Notes: generated from the letters alone by a model not told the origin. A DNA stretch of 16,649 nucleotides from Ruminococcus flavefaciens (GCA_004554385.1 SFMO01000074.1:1-16649); one strand, 5' to 3'. Numbered from the stretch's first letter, positions 1-7,471 are shown. Made by a program: numbers and translations.

Positions 1-59
1 TCAACAACCTTGATCTTGAATTCAGGTGTATATCTCTTGTTTGGTTTTCCTTTTGGCAT
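1..59 (-). CDS. IS3-type transposase OrfA, N-terminal fragment (runs off window)
   Basis: Only about 19 codons are in the window, starting at an ATG at 59 preceded by an AAAGGGGA ribosome binding site. The start, MPKGKPNKRYTPEFK, resembles the N-terminus of the helix-turn-helix OrfA of IS3/IS150-type elements, where a YTxEFK motif opens the DNA-binding domain. In that family OrfA binds the IS ends and is joined to the DDE catalytic OrfB by programmed frameshifting; none of that part is visible here. The gene points out of the window, in the same direction as the upstream leucine-rich-repeat gene, with no terminator between them. The family call rests on a short stretch and is moderately secure. 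Confidence 0.7.
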   Translation of the reverse strand, partial: MPKGKPNKRYTPEFKIKVV

Positions 60-139
60 AAAAATGTCCCCTTTCGTTAGACTTCATTTTGGTATATTTC
101 TATTATACCACATTGTCTAACAAAAGGGGAGCATTTCAT
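1..139 (-). mobile_element. IS3-family insertion sequence, 5' end (left copy, partial)
   Basis: This is the upstream end of an insertion sequence that continues off the left edge. It contains the terminal region, a probable extended -10 promoter (TGGTATAAT on the minus strand, -10 at 102-107), a ribosome binding site and the first codons of the transposase. Positions 83-139 are identical, in reverse complement, to 16593-16649 at the other end of the window, which shows that it is a repeated element. An outer arm (115-129) and an inner arm (68-82) can pair over 15 bp with one G-T wobble, around a second small stem (91-96 with 104-109). The exact IS terminus cannot be fixed because the target duplication is not visible. 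Confidence 0.8.
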
Positions 140-160
140 TCAATACGGGTGGTTTTTATG

Positions 161-3100
161 TTATTTCGACCTCTCATCCATGTATTCGCTCATTGTCAAA
201 GGCTTTTCCTTCGTTGTAGATGTGTAAGCGTAATATTCAAGGATATACGATGCGTCTACAGCATTTACGGAGCCGCTGTTGTCAGCGTCGGCTGCCTTTT
301 TCTGAGCCCCGGTAAACTCGCTTTTCTTGTTTGTCGAGGTCATTGCATAATCAGTGAGTATAAGTGAAGCGTCCACGGCGTTCACCGCCTTGTTGTTGTC
401 CACGTCGCCAAGAGAGTAGCCGTCGGAGACTTTTGTGGTGGTCACGGCAGTGGTCACGGCAGTTGTTGTTGTGGAAGTAGTCGTTGTTGTCGTTGCTGCG
501 GAGGTCGTAGTGACCTTTGTTACAACATCCTTGTATTTTCCGTCAGAGCCGAGAACTCTTACCTTGCCGTCCAGACTTTCATTGTTTGCCTCTACAGTGA
601 CTTTGTCCCATGCCTCCTGAGTATCGGGGAAGAAGACATTGAGGATAGAATTGCAGCCGTTGAATGCGCTGTCGCCGATATTTGCGACGGTCTTCGGGAG
701 AGTGAATTCCTCTGTATGGAAGCCTGTGAAGGCAGTGTCTGGGATATTGCTGCCGCCGCTGATAACAATGCTGTTGAGGGAATAGGGAATATAAACTATA
801 TCACCGTTGTAGGTGTCGGAATATGTCTTTTCGGGAACGAAGCCGCCGAAGAGATGACCCAGCCATGCTTTGCTCTCGGAGCTTTCAGCGTCCTTTTCGG
901 AGAAGGCAGCGAAGGGGAGAGTGAGTTCCTCAAGAGAGCTGCACTTGTCGAAGATGCCGGTGCCGATACCCTTTTTGCCGCCGTTTATCACTGCCTTTTT
1001 AAGGGAAGAACAGCCGCTGAATACAGAATTGCCGATGGTCTCCGCTGCCACGGGAACGGTTATCTCCGTGAGGGATGTGCAGTCTGCAAAGGCACTGTCA
1101 CCTATCTCCGCAACGCCTTTTGGTATGTCAACTACGAGCTGACTGCAACTGTTAAATGCTGAGCTGCCGATATATGCAGTCCTTGAAGGCATACTGAAGT
1201 CGGAGAGAGAGCTGCAGCCGTTGAATGCATTGTCTCCGATGAATGCTGTGTTATCGGGAACTGACACAGCTTTGAGACTTTTGAAGCCTGAGAAAGCATT
1301 TGCAGGTACAGTTTCGCCGCCGCTGACAGTTACCTTGGTGAGGGAATAGGGAATATAAACTATATCGCCGTTGTAGGTGTCGGAATATGTCTTGTCGGGA
1401 ATGAATCCGCCGAACAGGTGACCCAGCCATTCATTCGGGTTGTCAGCATTTACGGATTCAAGAGTCAGACCAGCGTATGGGAGAGTCAGCTCTTCAAGGG
1501 AGCTGCATTTGTCGAACAGATTCTTGCCAATGCCCTTTTTGCAGTTCCTGAGGACTGCCTTTGTGACCGCTGAACACTCGCTGAATGCGAGCTTTCCTAT
1601 CCTTTCAGTGGTATCGGGGACGTTTATCTCGGTGAGAGATGAGCAGCCCATAAAGGCAGAGTCGCATATCTCTTTAACTCCCTCGGGCAGAGCAGCGTCC
1701 AGCTTCTCGCACTTGAGGAAGGCGGAGACGCCGATGTATTCGGTCTTTGAGGGCATATTGAATTTCTCCATACTGTAACAGCCGCCGAATGCAGCCTCGC
1801 CGATGAAGGTCACATCATCTGGAACAGACACTTCTCTGAGGCTGCTGAAGCCGCTGAGTGCATATGACGGTATCTTTGTGCCGCCTGTTATGGTTATCTT
1901 TGAGAGAGTGTTGGGGACATATACTATATCGCCGTTATAGGAATTTGAATATGTCTTTTGGGGAATGAACCTGCCGAACAGTTGACCCAGCCATGCTGTG
2001 GGAGCTTCATCTTCAAGAGCATCGGGAGAAAGGGCTGCATAGGGGATAGTGAGGTCTTCAAGGGAGCTGCATCCGTCGAACAGATTCTTGCCAATGCCCT
2101 TTTTGCAGTTCCTGAGGACTGCCTTTGTAAGTGAAGAACAGCCGCTGAAAGCGGAATTGCCGACAGACTCCGTGACCTCGGGGATGTTTATCTCCTTTAT
2201 GGAGGCACAGCCTGCAAAAGCAGAATCGCCTATGACGGTAACCCCCTCGGGAATGTCAGTGACGAGCAGACCGCAGTCATTAAAGGCGGAGCTGCCGATA
2301 TATGCGGTCTTTGAGGGGAGAGTGAAGTCGGAGAGAGCCTTGCAGCCGTTGAATGAGTTATCGCCGATACGTGTGATACTGTCGGGGACAGTGACAGAGG
2401 TGAGACTGCTGAAACCACGGAATGCGTCATCAGCTATCTCAGTGCCCCCTGTTACGGTTATGGAGCTGAAAGAATTCGGGATATAGCAGATATCTCCGTT
2501 AAGACTTACTGCGTAGGTTTTGTTCGGGACAAATCCGCCGAAGAGAAATCCGAACCATTTACTGGGAGCTGCATTGTTTTCTCTGAAAAACTCTCCGTCA
2601 GCAGAGGGAACAGTGAGTTCTTCAAGAGCTGTGCATTTCTCAAGCATCTTCTCGCCGAACTGTTCTGAGCCGCCCTTGATGACAGCTTTTTTAAGGGAAG
2701 AACAGCCGCTGAATGCGTATGGACCGATAGTTTTTGTTGCCTCGGGAACAGTGACCTCGGTCAGTGAGGTGCAGTCTGCGAAGGCATATGCACGGAGAAC
2801 AGGCAGAGTTTCGGGGAGCTTCAGCTCTTTGAGGGAAGAACAGCCATGAAATGCAAATCTGTCGATGAGCTGAAGTAAATCGGGGAGCTCAATAGTTTCG
2901 AGAGCCTTGTCATCGGCAAATGCAAACACTCCCACTGTGGTCAGAGCCTTCGGAAGGTTTATCTTTGCCAGCTCAGGGCATGAGCTGAAGCTGTTTGAGC
3001 CGATGACAGTCACAGTGTCTGGGAGCTCGACCTCTTCGAGTGCAGGGCAGTTGCAGAAAAGGGAACTGCCTATATAAGTGATACCGTCGCCGTCGTTGAT

Positions 3101-3421
3101 GAAAACGGCTTTCTTTATGGTTTTCCTTAAAGTATTCCCGAAGGGAGTGCCTGTAAAGTCAGCCGTCTTGCCGCTGCCCTTGATGTAGACAGTGCCGTCC
3201 TCGTAAAGGAAATAGAGGATATTTTCACCGAGATCCCCCTTGCTTACGGGAGTTTCACCTTTTCTCAGGTCAGAGGGGACAGGTATATCGGCTTCCGAGC
3301 GGACTGTGGAAGTTCGGGTGTCAAGGGGCTGCACAGCAGAGGTGCAGCTGCCTGTGAATGGTATGGAAGCAGTTATGCACAGAGCTGTGCTGAGTGCGGC
3401 TGCGGTTATTTTTTTAAGCAT
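161..3421 (-). CDS. Secreted BspA-like leucine-rich-repeat protein with C-terminal dockerin
   Basis: This 1086-aa exported protein has four parts. Residues 1 to about 30 are a signal peptide (MLKK, hydrophobic core, small residues). About 60-130 is the typical BspA entry segment (EDGTVYIKGSG, then ITYIGSSLF). About 100-950 is a long run of LRR_5-type repeats of the form 'IGDSAFxGCSSLxxVxLP'. A Thr-rich linker (968-1004) leads to a dockerin with two calcium-loop repeats, GDVDNNKAVNAVDAS (1005 on) and ADADNSGSVNAVDAS (1044 on). Dockerins bind cohesins of scaffoldins, so the protein is probably attached to a cellulosome-like complex or a cell-surface cohesin. BspA-type repeats are usually linked to adhesion or binding; no catalytic domain is visible. 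The repeats are organised in 188-residue super-units, described separately. It is transcribed alone from a consensus promoter, and the IS begins about 20 bp after its stop. The domain calls are firm; the ligand is unknown. Confidence 0.9.
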   Translation of the reverse strand: MLKKITAAALSTALCITASIPFTGSCTSAVQPLDTRTSTVRSEADIPVPSDLRKGETPVSKGDLGENILYFLYEDGTVYIKGSGKTADFTGTPFGNTLRKTIKKAVFINDGDGITYIGSSLFCNCPALEEVELPDTVTVIGSNSFSSCPELAKINLPKALTTVGVFAFADDKALETIELPDLLQLIDRFAFHGCSSLKELKLPETLPVLRAYAFADCTSLTEVTVPEATKTIGPYAFSGCSSLKKAVIKGGSEQFGEKMLEKCTALEELTVPSADGEFFRENNAAPSKWFGFLFGGFVPNKTYAVSLNGDICYIPNSFSSITVTGGTEIADDAFRGFSSLTSVTVPDSITRIGDNSFNGCKALSDFTLPSKTAYIGSSAFNDCGLLVTDIPEGVTVIGDSAFAGCASIKEINIPEVTESVGNSAFSGCSSLTKAVLRNCKKGIGKNLFDGCSSLEDLTIPYAALSPDALEDEAPTAWLGQLFGRFIPQKTYSNSYNGDIVYVPNTLSKITITGGTKIPSYALSGFSSLREVSVPDDVTFIGEAAFGGCYSMEKFNMPSKTEYIGVSAFLKCEKLDAALPEGVKEICDSAFMGCSSLTEINVPDTTERIGKLAFSECSAVTKAVLRNCKKGIGKNLFDKCSSLEELTLPYAGLTLESVNADNPNEWLGHLFGGFIPDKTYSDTYNGDIVYIPYSLTKVTVSGGETVPANAFSGFKSLKAVSVPDNTAFIGDNAFNGCSSLSDFSMPSRTAYIGSSAFNSCSQLVVDIPKGVAEIGDSAFADCTSLTEITVPVAAETIGNSVFSGCSSLKKAVINGGKKGIGTGIFDKCSSLEELTLPFAAFSEKDAESSESKAWLGHLFGGFVPEKTYSDTYNGDIVYIPYSLNSIVISGGSNIPDTAFTGFHTEEFTLPKTVANIGDSAFNGCNSILNVFFPDTQEAWDKVTVEANNESLDGKVRVLGSDGKYKDVVTKVTTTSAATTTTTTSTTTTAVTTAVTTTKVSDGYSLGDVDNNKAVNAVDASLILTDYAMTSTNKKSEFTGAQKKAADADNSGSVNAVDASYILEYYAYTSTTKEKPLTMSEYMDERSK
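776..2467 (-). repeat. Three tandem 564-bp super-repeats inside the LRR gene
   Basis: Equivalent landmarks recur at exactly 564 bp (188 codons): the segment encoding 'YNGDIVYIP(Y/N)SL' starts near 776, 1340 and 1904, with a more diverged fourth landmark at 2468. Each unit carries several LRR_5 repeats plus a non-LRR insert with 'AWLGxLFGGF(I/V)P(E/D)KTYS'. The first two units (776-1339 and 1340-1903) are closest in DNA sequence and the fourth landmark region is the most diverged, which suggests stepwise internal duplication. Confidence 0.85.
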
Positions 3422-3453
3422 AAAAACACTCCTTTATATAAAAATACCATTAT

Positions 3454-3482
3454 ATTATATTACATTACATATAATTTGTCAA
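3454..3482 (-). promoter_or_regulatory. Sigma-A promoter of the LRR-dockerin gene
   Basis: On the minus strand, TTGACA (3477-3482) and TATAAT (3454-3459) are separated by exactly 17 bp, a perfect consensus. An AAAGGAG ribosome binding site (3429-3435) lies just before the ATG at 3421. Confidence 0.85.
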
Positions 3483-3556
3483 ATGCGGATAGATTTGGGT
3501 GACTCCTACAGGTTATCTGTTTAAACTCACTGCTTACTGCTCAATTATGAATAGAC

Positions 3557-3585
3557 TTGACTGATGAAGTCACAGCGAGTATAAT
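3557..3585 (+). promoter_or_regulatory. Promoter of the AlbA_2-domain gene
   Basis: TTGACT (3557-3562) and TATAAT (3580-3585) have a 17-bp spacer. The segment 3569-3588 (GTCACAGCGAGT...) recurs almost unchanged at 4131-4150, upstream of the sigma-factor gene. Confidence 0.8.
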
Positions 3586-3606
3586 ATAAGTGAAAGGGGA
3601 ATGGCT

Positions 3607-4056
3607 ATGATAGACATAATGCACCTTGAAAAATACAAGGAGACCAACCGCATAGAAGCAAAAAAGGCTATCGGGGGACTTCCCGAAAGCCTCTGGGAGA
3701 CATATTCCGCATTCGCAAATACCCTCGGCGGTGTTATCCTTCTCGGAGTCGAGGAACTGGAGGACAAGTCACTGAGACCTGTTGACCTGCCCGACCCCGA
3801 GTGGCTTCTCAGCGATTTCTGGGAGATAATCAGCGATACGCGCAAGGTGAGCCGCAATATACTCACCCATGATGATGTTCAGATAAAGCGTATAGACGGC
3901 AAGTACATCATAGTTATCACAGTGCCGAGAATAAAGAAGGGCGAGGAGCCCATTTACATCGGCGGAAGCATCTACACAGGCACATATAAGCGCAGCGGCG
4001 ACGGTGACTATAAATGCTCCGTGGAGGAAGTCGCTGAAATGCTGAGACAAATATAA
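3607..4056 (+). CDS. Stand-alone AlbA_2 (Schlafen-type) domain protein
   Basis: The protein is about 149 aa. It shows the conserved start of the AlbA_2 / 'divergent AAA-4' family: E-x-K-x-A near the N-terminus, then LPESLWETYSAFANTLGGVILLGVEE, and later IIVITVPR followed by a 'PIYIGGSIYTGTYKRSGDGDY' segment. In most bacterial relatives this domain is the N-terminal part of a longer putative transcriptional regulator of roughly 400-500 residues with a C-terminal winged-helix part; here it stops straight after the domain (MLRQI). It may be a natural short form or a relic of truncation. The ATG at 3607 is preferred because the AAAGGGGA ribosome binding site ends at 3600, too close for the ATG at 3601. 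Its promoter resembles that of the following sigma gene, and a terminator separates the two. Its function is unknown; family membership is secure. Confidence 0.8.
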   Translation: MIDIMHLEKYKETNRIEAKKAIGGLPESLWETYSAFANTLGGVILLGVEELEDKSLRPVDLPDPEWLLSDFWEIISDTRKVSRNILTHDDVQIKRIDGKYIIVITVPRIKKGEEPIYIGGSIYTGTYKRSGDGDYKCSVEEVAEMLRQI

Positions 4057-4072
4057 GCAATTCGGATATGAT

Positions 4073-4107
4073 GGAGAGACTTGCAGAAAATGTCTCTCCT
4101 TTTTTTT
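4073..4107 (+). terminator. Intrinsic terminator after the AlbA_2 gene
   Basis: The stem GGAGAGAC (4073-4080) / GTCTCTCC (4092-4099) is followed by an eight-T run (4100-4107). It separates the AlbA_2 gene from the sigma-factor operon. Confidence 0.9.
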
Positions 4108-4112
4108 GTAAA

Positions 4113-4150
4113 CAGGTCAGAAAAACGCAGGTCAGAGCGAGTGTAATATA
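4113..4150 (+). promoter_or_regulatory. Probable promoter/operator of the sigma-factor operon
   Basis: A direct repeat CAGGTCAGA (4113-4121 and 4128-4136) precedes GAGTGTAATATA (4139-4150). The stretch 4131-4150 matches 3569-3588 at 18 of 20 positions. No good sigma-A -35 is visible 17 bp upstream of TAATAT, so this promoter may need an activator or the encoded sigma factor itself. The latter is inference. Confidence 0.5.
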
Positions 4151-4175
4151 TGAATGCATTCAAAGGAGTGAAACG

Positions 4176-4754
4176 ATGACAGATAAAGAACTGCGCCGTA
4201 AAATGGAGCAGTCAGCCGAAGCAGGCAGACGAGCGCTGTTTGATGAATACTGCGGGTACGTTTATGCCATATGTGCAAACAAACTGAAAGGCTGCGGCAC
4301 AAGCGAGGACACGGACGAGTGTCTCAGCGATACGTTTGCGGCGGTATTCCGTTATCTTGAAAGCCATACGGATACTGACGGAGACCTGAAAGGTATAATC
4401 GGAACAATTGCAAAGCGTACTGCCATAGGCTATTTCAGGCGGCTCTCTCAAAAAAATGACACGACGGTATCTATGGAGTCGGAGAGCATAGGTGAGCTTT
4501 CTTCTGATTTCAGAGTTGATGAGTCTGCGGAGCTTTCAGCTCTGCGCGAGACCGTGTTCGACTGCGTGAAAAGCCTGGGTGAGCCTGATTCGTCTATCAT
4601 TGTTTACTTCTATTACTACGGAATGAAAACAAAACAAATTGCTTCGCTTGTAGAACTGAGCGATACTGCTGTGCAGAAAAGGCTGAGCAGGTCACGGAAA
4701 AAACTCAGGGAACTATTGAGCGCGGCAGGTATCACAGAGGAGGGATATCAATGA
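4176..4754 (+). CDS. ECF-type RNA polymerase sigma factor
   Basis: The protein is 192 aa, normal for extracytoplasmic-function sigma factors. Residues about 20-90 match region 2 (LFDEYCGYVYAICANKL; DECLSDTFAAVFRYL; then a basic stretch ending GYFRRL), which binds the -10 element and core polymerase. Residues about 120-180 match region 4 (KTKQIASLVELSDTAVQKRLSRSRKKLREL), the helix-turn-helix that reads the -35. The start at 4176 is chosen because AAAGGAG (4162-4168) sits 7 bp ahead; an in-frame upstream start at 4068 would place the terminator inside the gene. The stop overlaps the start of the next gene by 4 nt (ATGA), the usual arrangement with a cognate anti-sigma factor. The triggering signal is unknown, though the partner protein points to the cell envelope. 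Confidence 0.85.
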   Translation: MTDKELRRKMEQSAEAGRRALFDEYCGYVYAICANKLKGCGTSEDTDECLSDTFAAVFRYLESHTDTDGDLKGIIGTIAKRTAIGYFRRLSQKNDTTVSMESESIGELSSDFRVDESAELSALRETVFDCVKSLGEPDSSIIVYFYYYGMKTKQIASLVELSDTAVQKRLSRSRKKLRELLSAAGITEEGYQ

Positions 4755-6178
4755 GAACAGATGATGTATTCAATGACATCGACAGCAAAACAGCAGACAG
4801 GCTCTCTAAGGAGTATCCCGTCCTCGATGACGAGCGGAAAGAGAGGCTGTACGCCATGAGTAAAAGAAAGTTTGATATAAAAAATGACAATAACAGTATC
4901 GACGTATCGGGAGTTGAGAAATACCGCAGACCTGCATGGTATAAGGGCATAAGCATTGCAGCAGCGGCAGTTCTTCTCATAGGCGGTATCGGCGGAAGTA
5001 TGTACTTCATAAGCCGTAACGGAAAAGCTCCGTTAGCTGCGGTGACTACCGAGGAGACTACAGAAATGACCACTGATGCCGAAGATACCGTTACTGTATT
5101 AGAGGAAGATGACGCAAAGGCTCTTATTGACGATTGCATCGACTTTTTTAGTGTCATTAATGGAGGAAGCCTTGAAGTAGATAAGTCAGATGTTGTTACA
5201 AAGACCAGTGAGCAGATCAGCGGAGGCGAATTCCGCAGAGATTATTACCGCGTTACCGACCCGAAATACCCCACATTTGCAGATATTGAAAAGCGCTGCT
5301 ATGAAATATTCGATGCGGAGTGCGGACAGATGATACTCAAAGAGTGCATAGGGGAAAAAGATGATAATATGAGCGATCCGCTTTTCTGTGTCACTGAGGA
5401 CGGATACTATCACGAATCGAACCACCATGATGATGACACAAATATTTTTTCATCCAACGAATATGAGATGAATGAGTATACCGATGACAGCGGCAATATA
5501 ACCGCAACTGTCATAGTAAGAAATGATAATACTACTCTTAAGACCATATTTACCATCGTGAACACTGAGGATGGCTTGCGCATAGGCAATATCTGGATAA
5601 CTCCCATTTATGATGAAACTGAGGTCAGCACCGAAGCCGTGGAAGCTGACGCAGACACTATTGCAAAGTCTCTTATTGACGATTACAGGGAGTTTATGTG
5701 CGCACTCCACGCAGGAGACCTTGAAGTTGACAAGTCTGATATCATTACAAAGACAATGAAAACAGAGGACGGTCAGTTTGAGTATCAGTTAGAGTTCTAT
5801 CGCGTTATCGACCAGAGATACCCCACATGGGCAGATATTGAAAAGCGCTGTTTAGAAATACTTGATAATGAATTAGGACATAAAGTACTTGAAATGTGTT
5901 CTGATATTGATGAAGATACTAAAAAGCATACATTCGTGTGCACCACGGATAATGGATACTATATCGAAAAAGGTATCCACGATATCGGTGTAGAAACATT
6001 AAAATGGGAAGGATACGATTTAAATAGTGAGTTTGACGAGAATGGCAATATAATTGCAGCTATAAGACATACACATCAAATCGAGCCGCAAAATTTTACT
6101 CTTGAGACCACATTTACTATCGTGAACACCGAAAATGGCTGGCGCATAAGTGATGTTACGGAAAAGCCTGTCGAATAA
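4751..6178 (+). CDS. Membrane-anchored putative anti-sigma factor with duplicated extracellular domain
   Basis: The protein is 475 aa. Residues 1-65 are cytoplasmic and charged, with no recognisable zinc-binding motif. Residues 66-87 form one transmembrane helix (ISIAAAAVLLIGGIGG), followed by a short Thr/Glu-rich linker. The outside part is two copies of the same domain of about 165 residues (about 122-283 and 302-469). Each copy has 'LEVDKSDxxTKT', 'YRVxDxxYPTxADIEKRCxEI', 'GYYxE' and ends 'TTFTIVNTExGxRI'. The domain faintly resembles IseA-type inhibitors of cell-wall DL-endopeptidases, a weak match by eye only. Translational coupling to the sigma gene (ATGA overlap, strong AGAGGAGG site at 4736-4743) and the inside/outside layout suggest it holds the sigma factor until an envelope signal is sensed. 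The anti-sigma role is inferred from context, not from a known domain. Confidence 0.65.
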   Translation: MRTDDVFNDIDSKTADRLSKEYPVLDDERKERLYAMSKRKFDIKNDNNSIDVSGVEKYRRPAWYKGISIAAAAVLLIGGIGGSMYFISRNGKAPLAAVTTEETTEMTTDAEDTVTVLEEDDAKALIDDCIDFFSVINGGSLEVDKSDVVTKTSEQISGGEFRRDYYRVTDPKYPTFADIEKRCYEIFDAECGQMILKECIGEKDDNMSDPLFCVTEDGYYHESNHHDDDTNIFSSNEYEMNEYTDDSGNITATVIVRNDNTTLKTIFTIVNTEDGLRIGNIWITPIYDETEVSTEAVEADADTIAKSLIDDYREFMCALHAGDLEVDKSDIITKTMKTEDGQFEYQLEFYRVIDQRYPTWADIEKRCLEILDNELGHKVLEMCSDIDEDTKKHTFVCTTDNGYYIEKGIHDIGVETLKWEGYDLNSEFDENGNIIAAIRHTHQIEPQNFTLETTFTIVNTENGWRISDVTEKPVE

Positions 6179-6181
6179 AAC

Positions 6182-6214
6182 AAAAAGGGACTGCAAAAAA
6201 CGCAGTCCCTTTTT
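6182..6214. terminator. Bidirectional intrinsic terminator between convergent genes
   Basis: AAAAAGGGACTGC (6182-6194) pairs perfectly with GCAGTCCCTTTTT (6202-6214). Its T-run on one strand and A-run on the other can end both the sigma/anti-sigma operon and the converging pta transcript. Confidence 0.9.
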
Positions 6215-6323
6215 AATTATGTATTGAATTCGTTTGTCATTGGTGTCACTGTGCCGTAAGCGATGTACAATTAACGATTTTGTTAAGAGTAAGCGAGTTT
6301 ACGAGCGACAACGCGGTTAGGGT

Positions 6324-6338
6324 GCGGAGGCTCTCCGC
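6324..6338 (-). other. Small hairpin immediately after the pta stop codon
   Basis: GCGGAG (6324-6329) pairs with CTCCGC (6333-6338) with a 3-nt loop and no T-run. It is too weak as a terminator alone; it could stabilise the pta mRNA 3' end. The stretch 6215-6323 holds nothing else recognisable. Confidence 0.4.
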
Positions 6339-7355
6339 TTAAGCCATGCCAGCTGTGATGATAGCCATCTTGTAAACTTCGTCAGCGTTGCAGCCTCTTG
6401 AAAGGTCGTTGATAGGAGCGTTAAGACCCTGGAGAATAGGACCGTAAGCTTCATAGCCGCCAAGTCTCTGAGCTATCTTGTAGCCGATGTTGCCTGCCTC
6501 GATGAGAGGGAAGATGAATGTATTAGCCTGTCCTGCAACCTTTGAGTCAGGGCACTTTGTCTTTGCAACTTCTGCTGAAACAGCAGCGTCGAACTGGAAC
6601 TCACCGTCGATAACGAGGTTTGGATCAATGTTTCTTGCTTCGATAACAGCGTCGTGGCTGAGCTGAACTGTGCCGCCCTTGCCTGAGCCGTATGTAGAGA
6701 AGCTGAGAACAGCTACCTTAGGATCAATGCCAAAGAAATCAGCAGTCTTTGCAGTCTCAACAGCAACCTCTGCAAGCTGTCTTGCAGCTGAGAGAACAAC
6801 ATTGCCGTCCTTGTCGAGTCTGTCTGTGTAGCCGAGATTGATAGCGCAGTCGCCCATAGCTATCTTTTCTTCCTTGCCGTCCTTTTCACGGAAGAGAATG
6901 AATGAAGAGCTAACAAGGTTAGAGCCCTTCTTGGTCTTGATTATCTGGAGAGCAGGTCTTACTGTATCAGCTGTTGAGTAAGTAGCGCCGCCGAGAAGAG
7001 CGTCTGCCTTGCCTGCCTTAACCAGCATAGTTCCGAAGTAATTGGACTTTGAGAGAGCTGTACGGCACTCTTCCTCAGTCATCTTGCCCTTTCTGAGCTC
7101 TACCATCTGAGCTACGAGAGCGTCCATTTCGGGGTATGTAGCAGGGTCGAGGATCTCAGCGCTGTCGATATTGAAGCCGCCGTTCTTTGCAGCAGCCTTT
7201 ACCTCGTCAACGTTTCCGCAGAGGATAACGCCCATGAGGTTTTCCTTGATAAGTCTGTCAGCTGCGGAGAGGATACGCGGGTCGCTGCCCTCAGTGAAGA
7301 CGATGGTTTTCTTGCTTGATTTAAGGTTTGCTATAAGCTTGTCGAACATTCCCAT
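6339..7355 (-). CDS. pta: Phosphate acetyltransferase
   Basis: This 338-aa cytoplasmic enzyme has the size of the short, single-domain Pta class. It interconverts acetyl-CoA plus phosphate with acetyl phosphate plus CoA, and with acetate kinase it makes ATP and acetate during fermentation. Family features run throughout: an N-terminal 'KTIVFTEGSDPRIL', central 'LLGGATYSTADTVRPALQII', 'AVLSFSTYGSGKG', 'DGEFQFDAAVS', and the C-terminal signature 'GPILQGLNAPINDLSRG'. The start at 7355 follows a GGAGG site; an alternative ATG lies two codons further on. Acetate kinase, a common neighbour, is not in the window. It lies just downstream of the ECF operon on the same strand but has its own consensus promoter; no clear terminator separates it from that operon, so some read-through is possible. 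Confidence 0.95.
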   Translation of the reverse strand: MGMFDKLIANLKSSKKTIVFTEGSDPRILSAADRLIKENLMGVILCGNVDEVKAAAKNGGFNIDSAEILDPATYPEMDALVAQMVELRKGKMTEEECRTALSKSNYFGTMLVKAGKADALLGGATYSTADTVRPALQIIKTKKGSNLVSSSFILFREKDGKEEKIAMGDCAINLGYTDRLDKDGNVVLSAARQLAEVAVETAKTADFFGIDPKVAVLSFSTYGSGKGGTVQLSHDAVIEARNIDPNLVIDGEFQFDAAVSAEVAKTKCPDSKVAGQANTFIFPLIEAGNIGYKIAQRLGGYEAYGPILQGLNAPINDLSRGCNADEVYKMAIITAGMA

Positions 7356-7393
7356 TTTGAGAGACCTCCATTGGATTTAAATTTTACCTTACC

Positions 7394-7422
7394 ATTATAT
7401 CACAGTTGTTCTGCAAAGTCAA
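7394..7422 (-). promoter_or_regulatory. Sigma-A promoter of pta
   Basis: On the minus strand, TTGACT (7417-7422) and TATAAT (7394-7399) are separated by 17 bp. The AT-rich stretch up to 7471 carries a short direct repeat (ATGAATTA at about 7449 and 7462) but no T-tailed hairpin. Confidence 0.85.
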
Positions 7423-7471
7423 ACATTAATTTGATTTGGAATTAAAGATGAATTATGCATTATGAATTAAT

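Noticed and set aside
435..2849. Several plus-strand open reading frames opposite the LRR gene
   Set aside because: They are shadows of a long repetitive gene; they share its repeat period, lack ribosome binding sites and show no domain character.
4068..4175. Longer start for the sigma factor (228 aa)
   Set aside because: It would run through a clear terminator stem and T-run and the putative promoter; 4176 has a proper ribosome binding site.
7423..7471. Terminator between the ECF operon and pta
   Set aside because: The stretch has short AT-rich direct repeats but no GC stem with a T-run, so no terminator is called.
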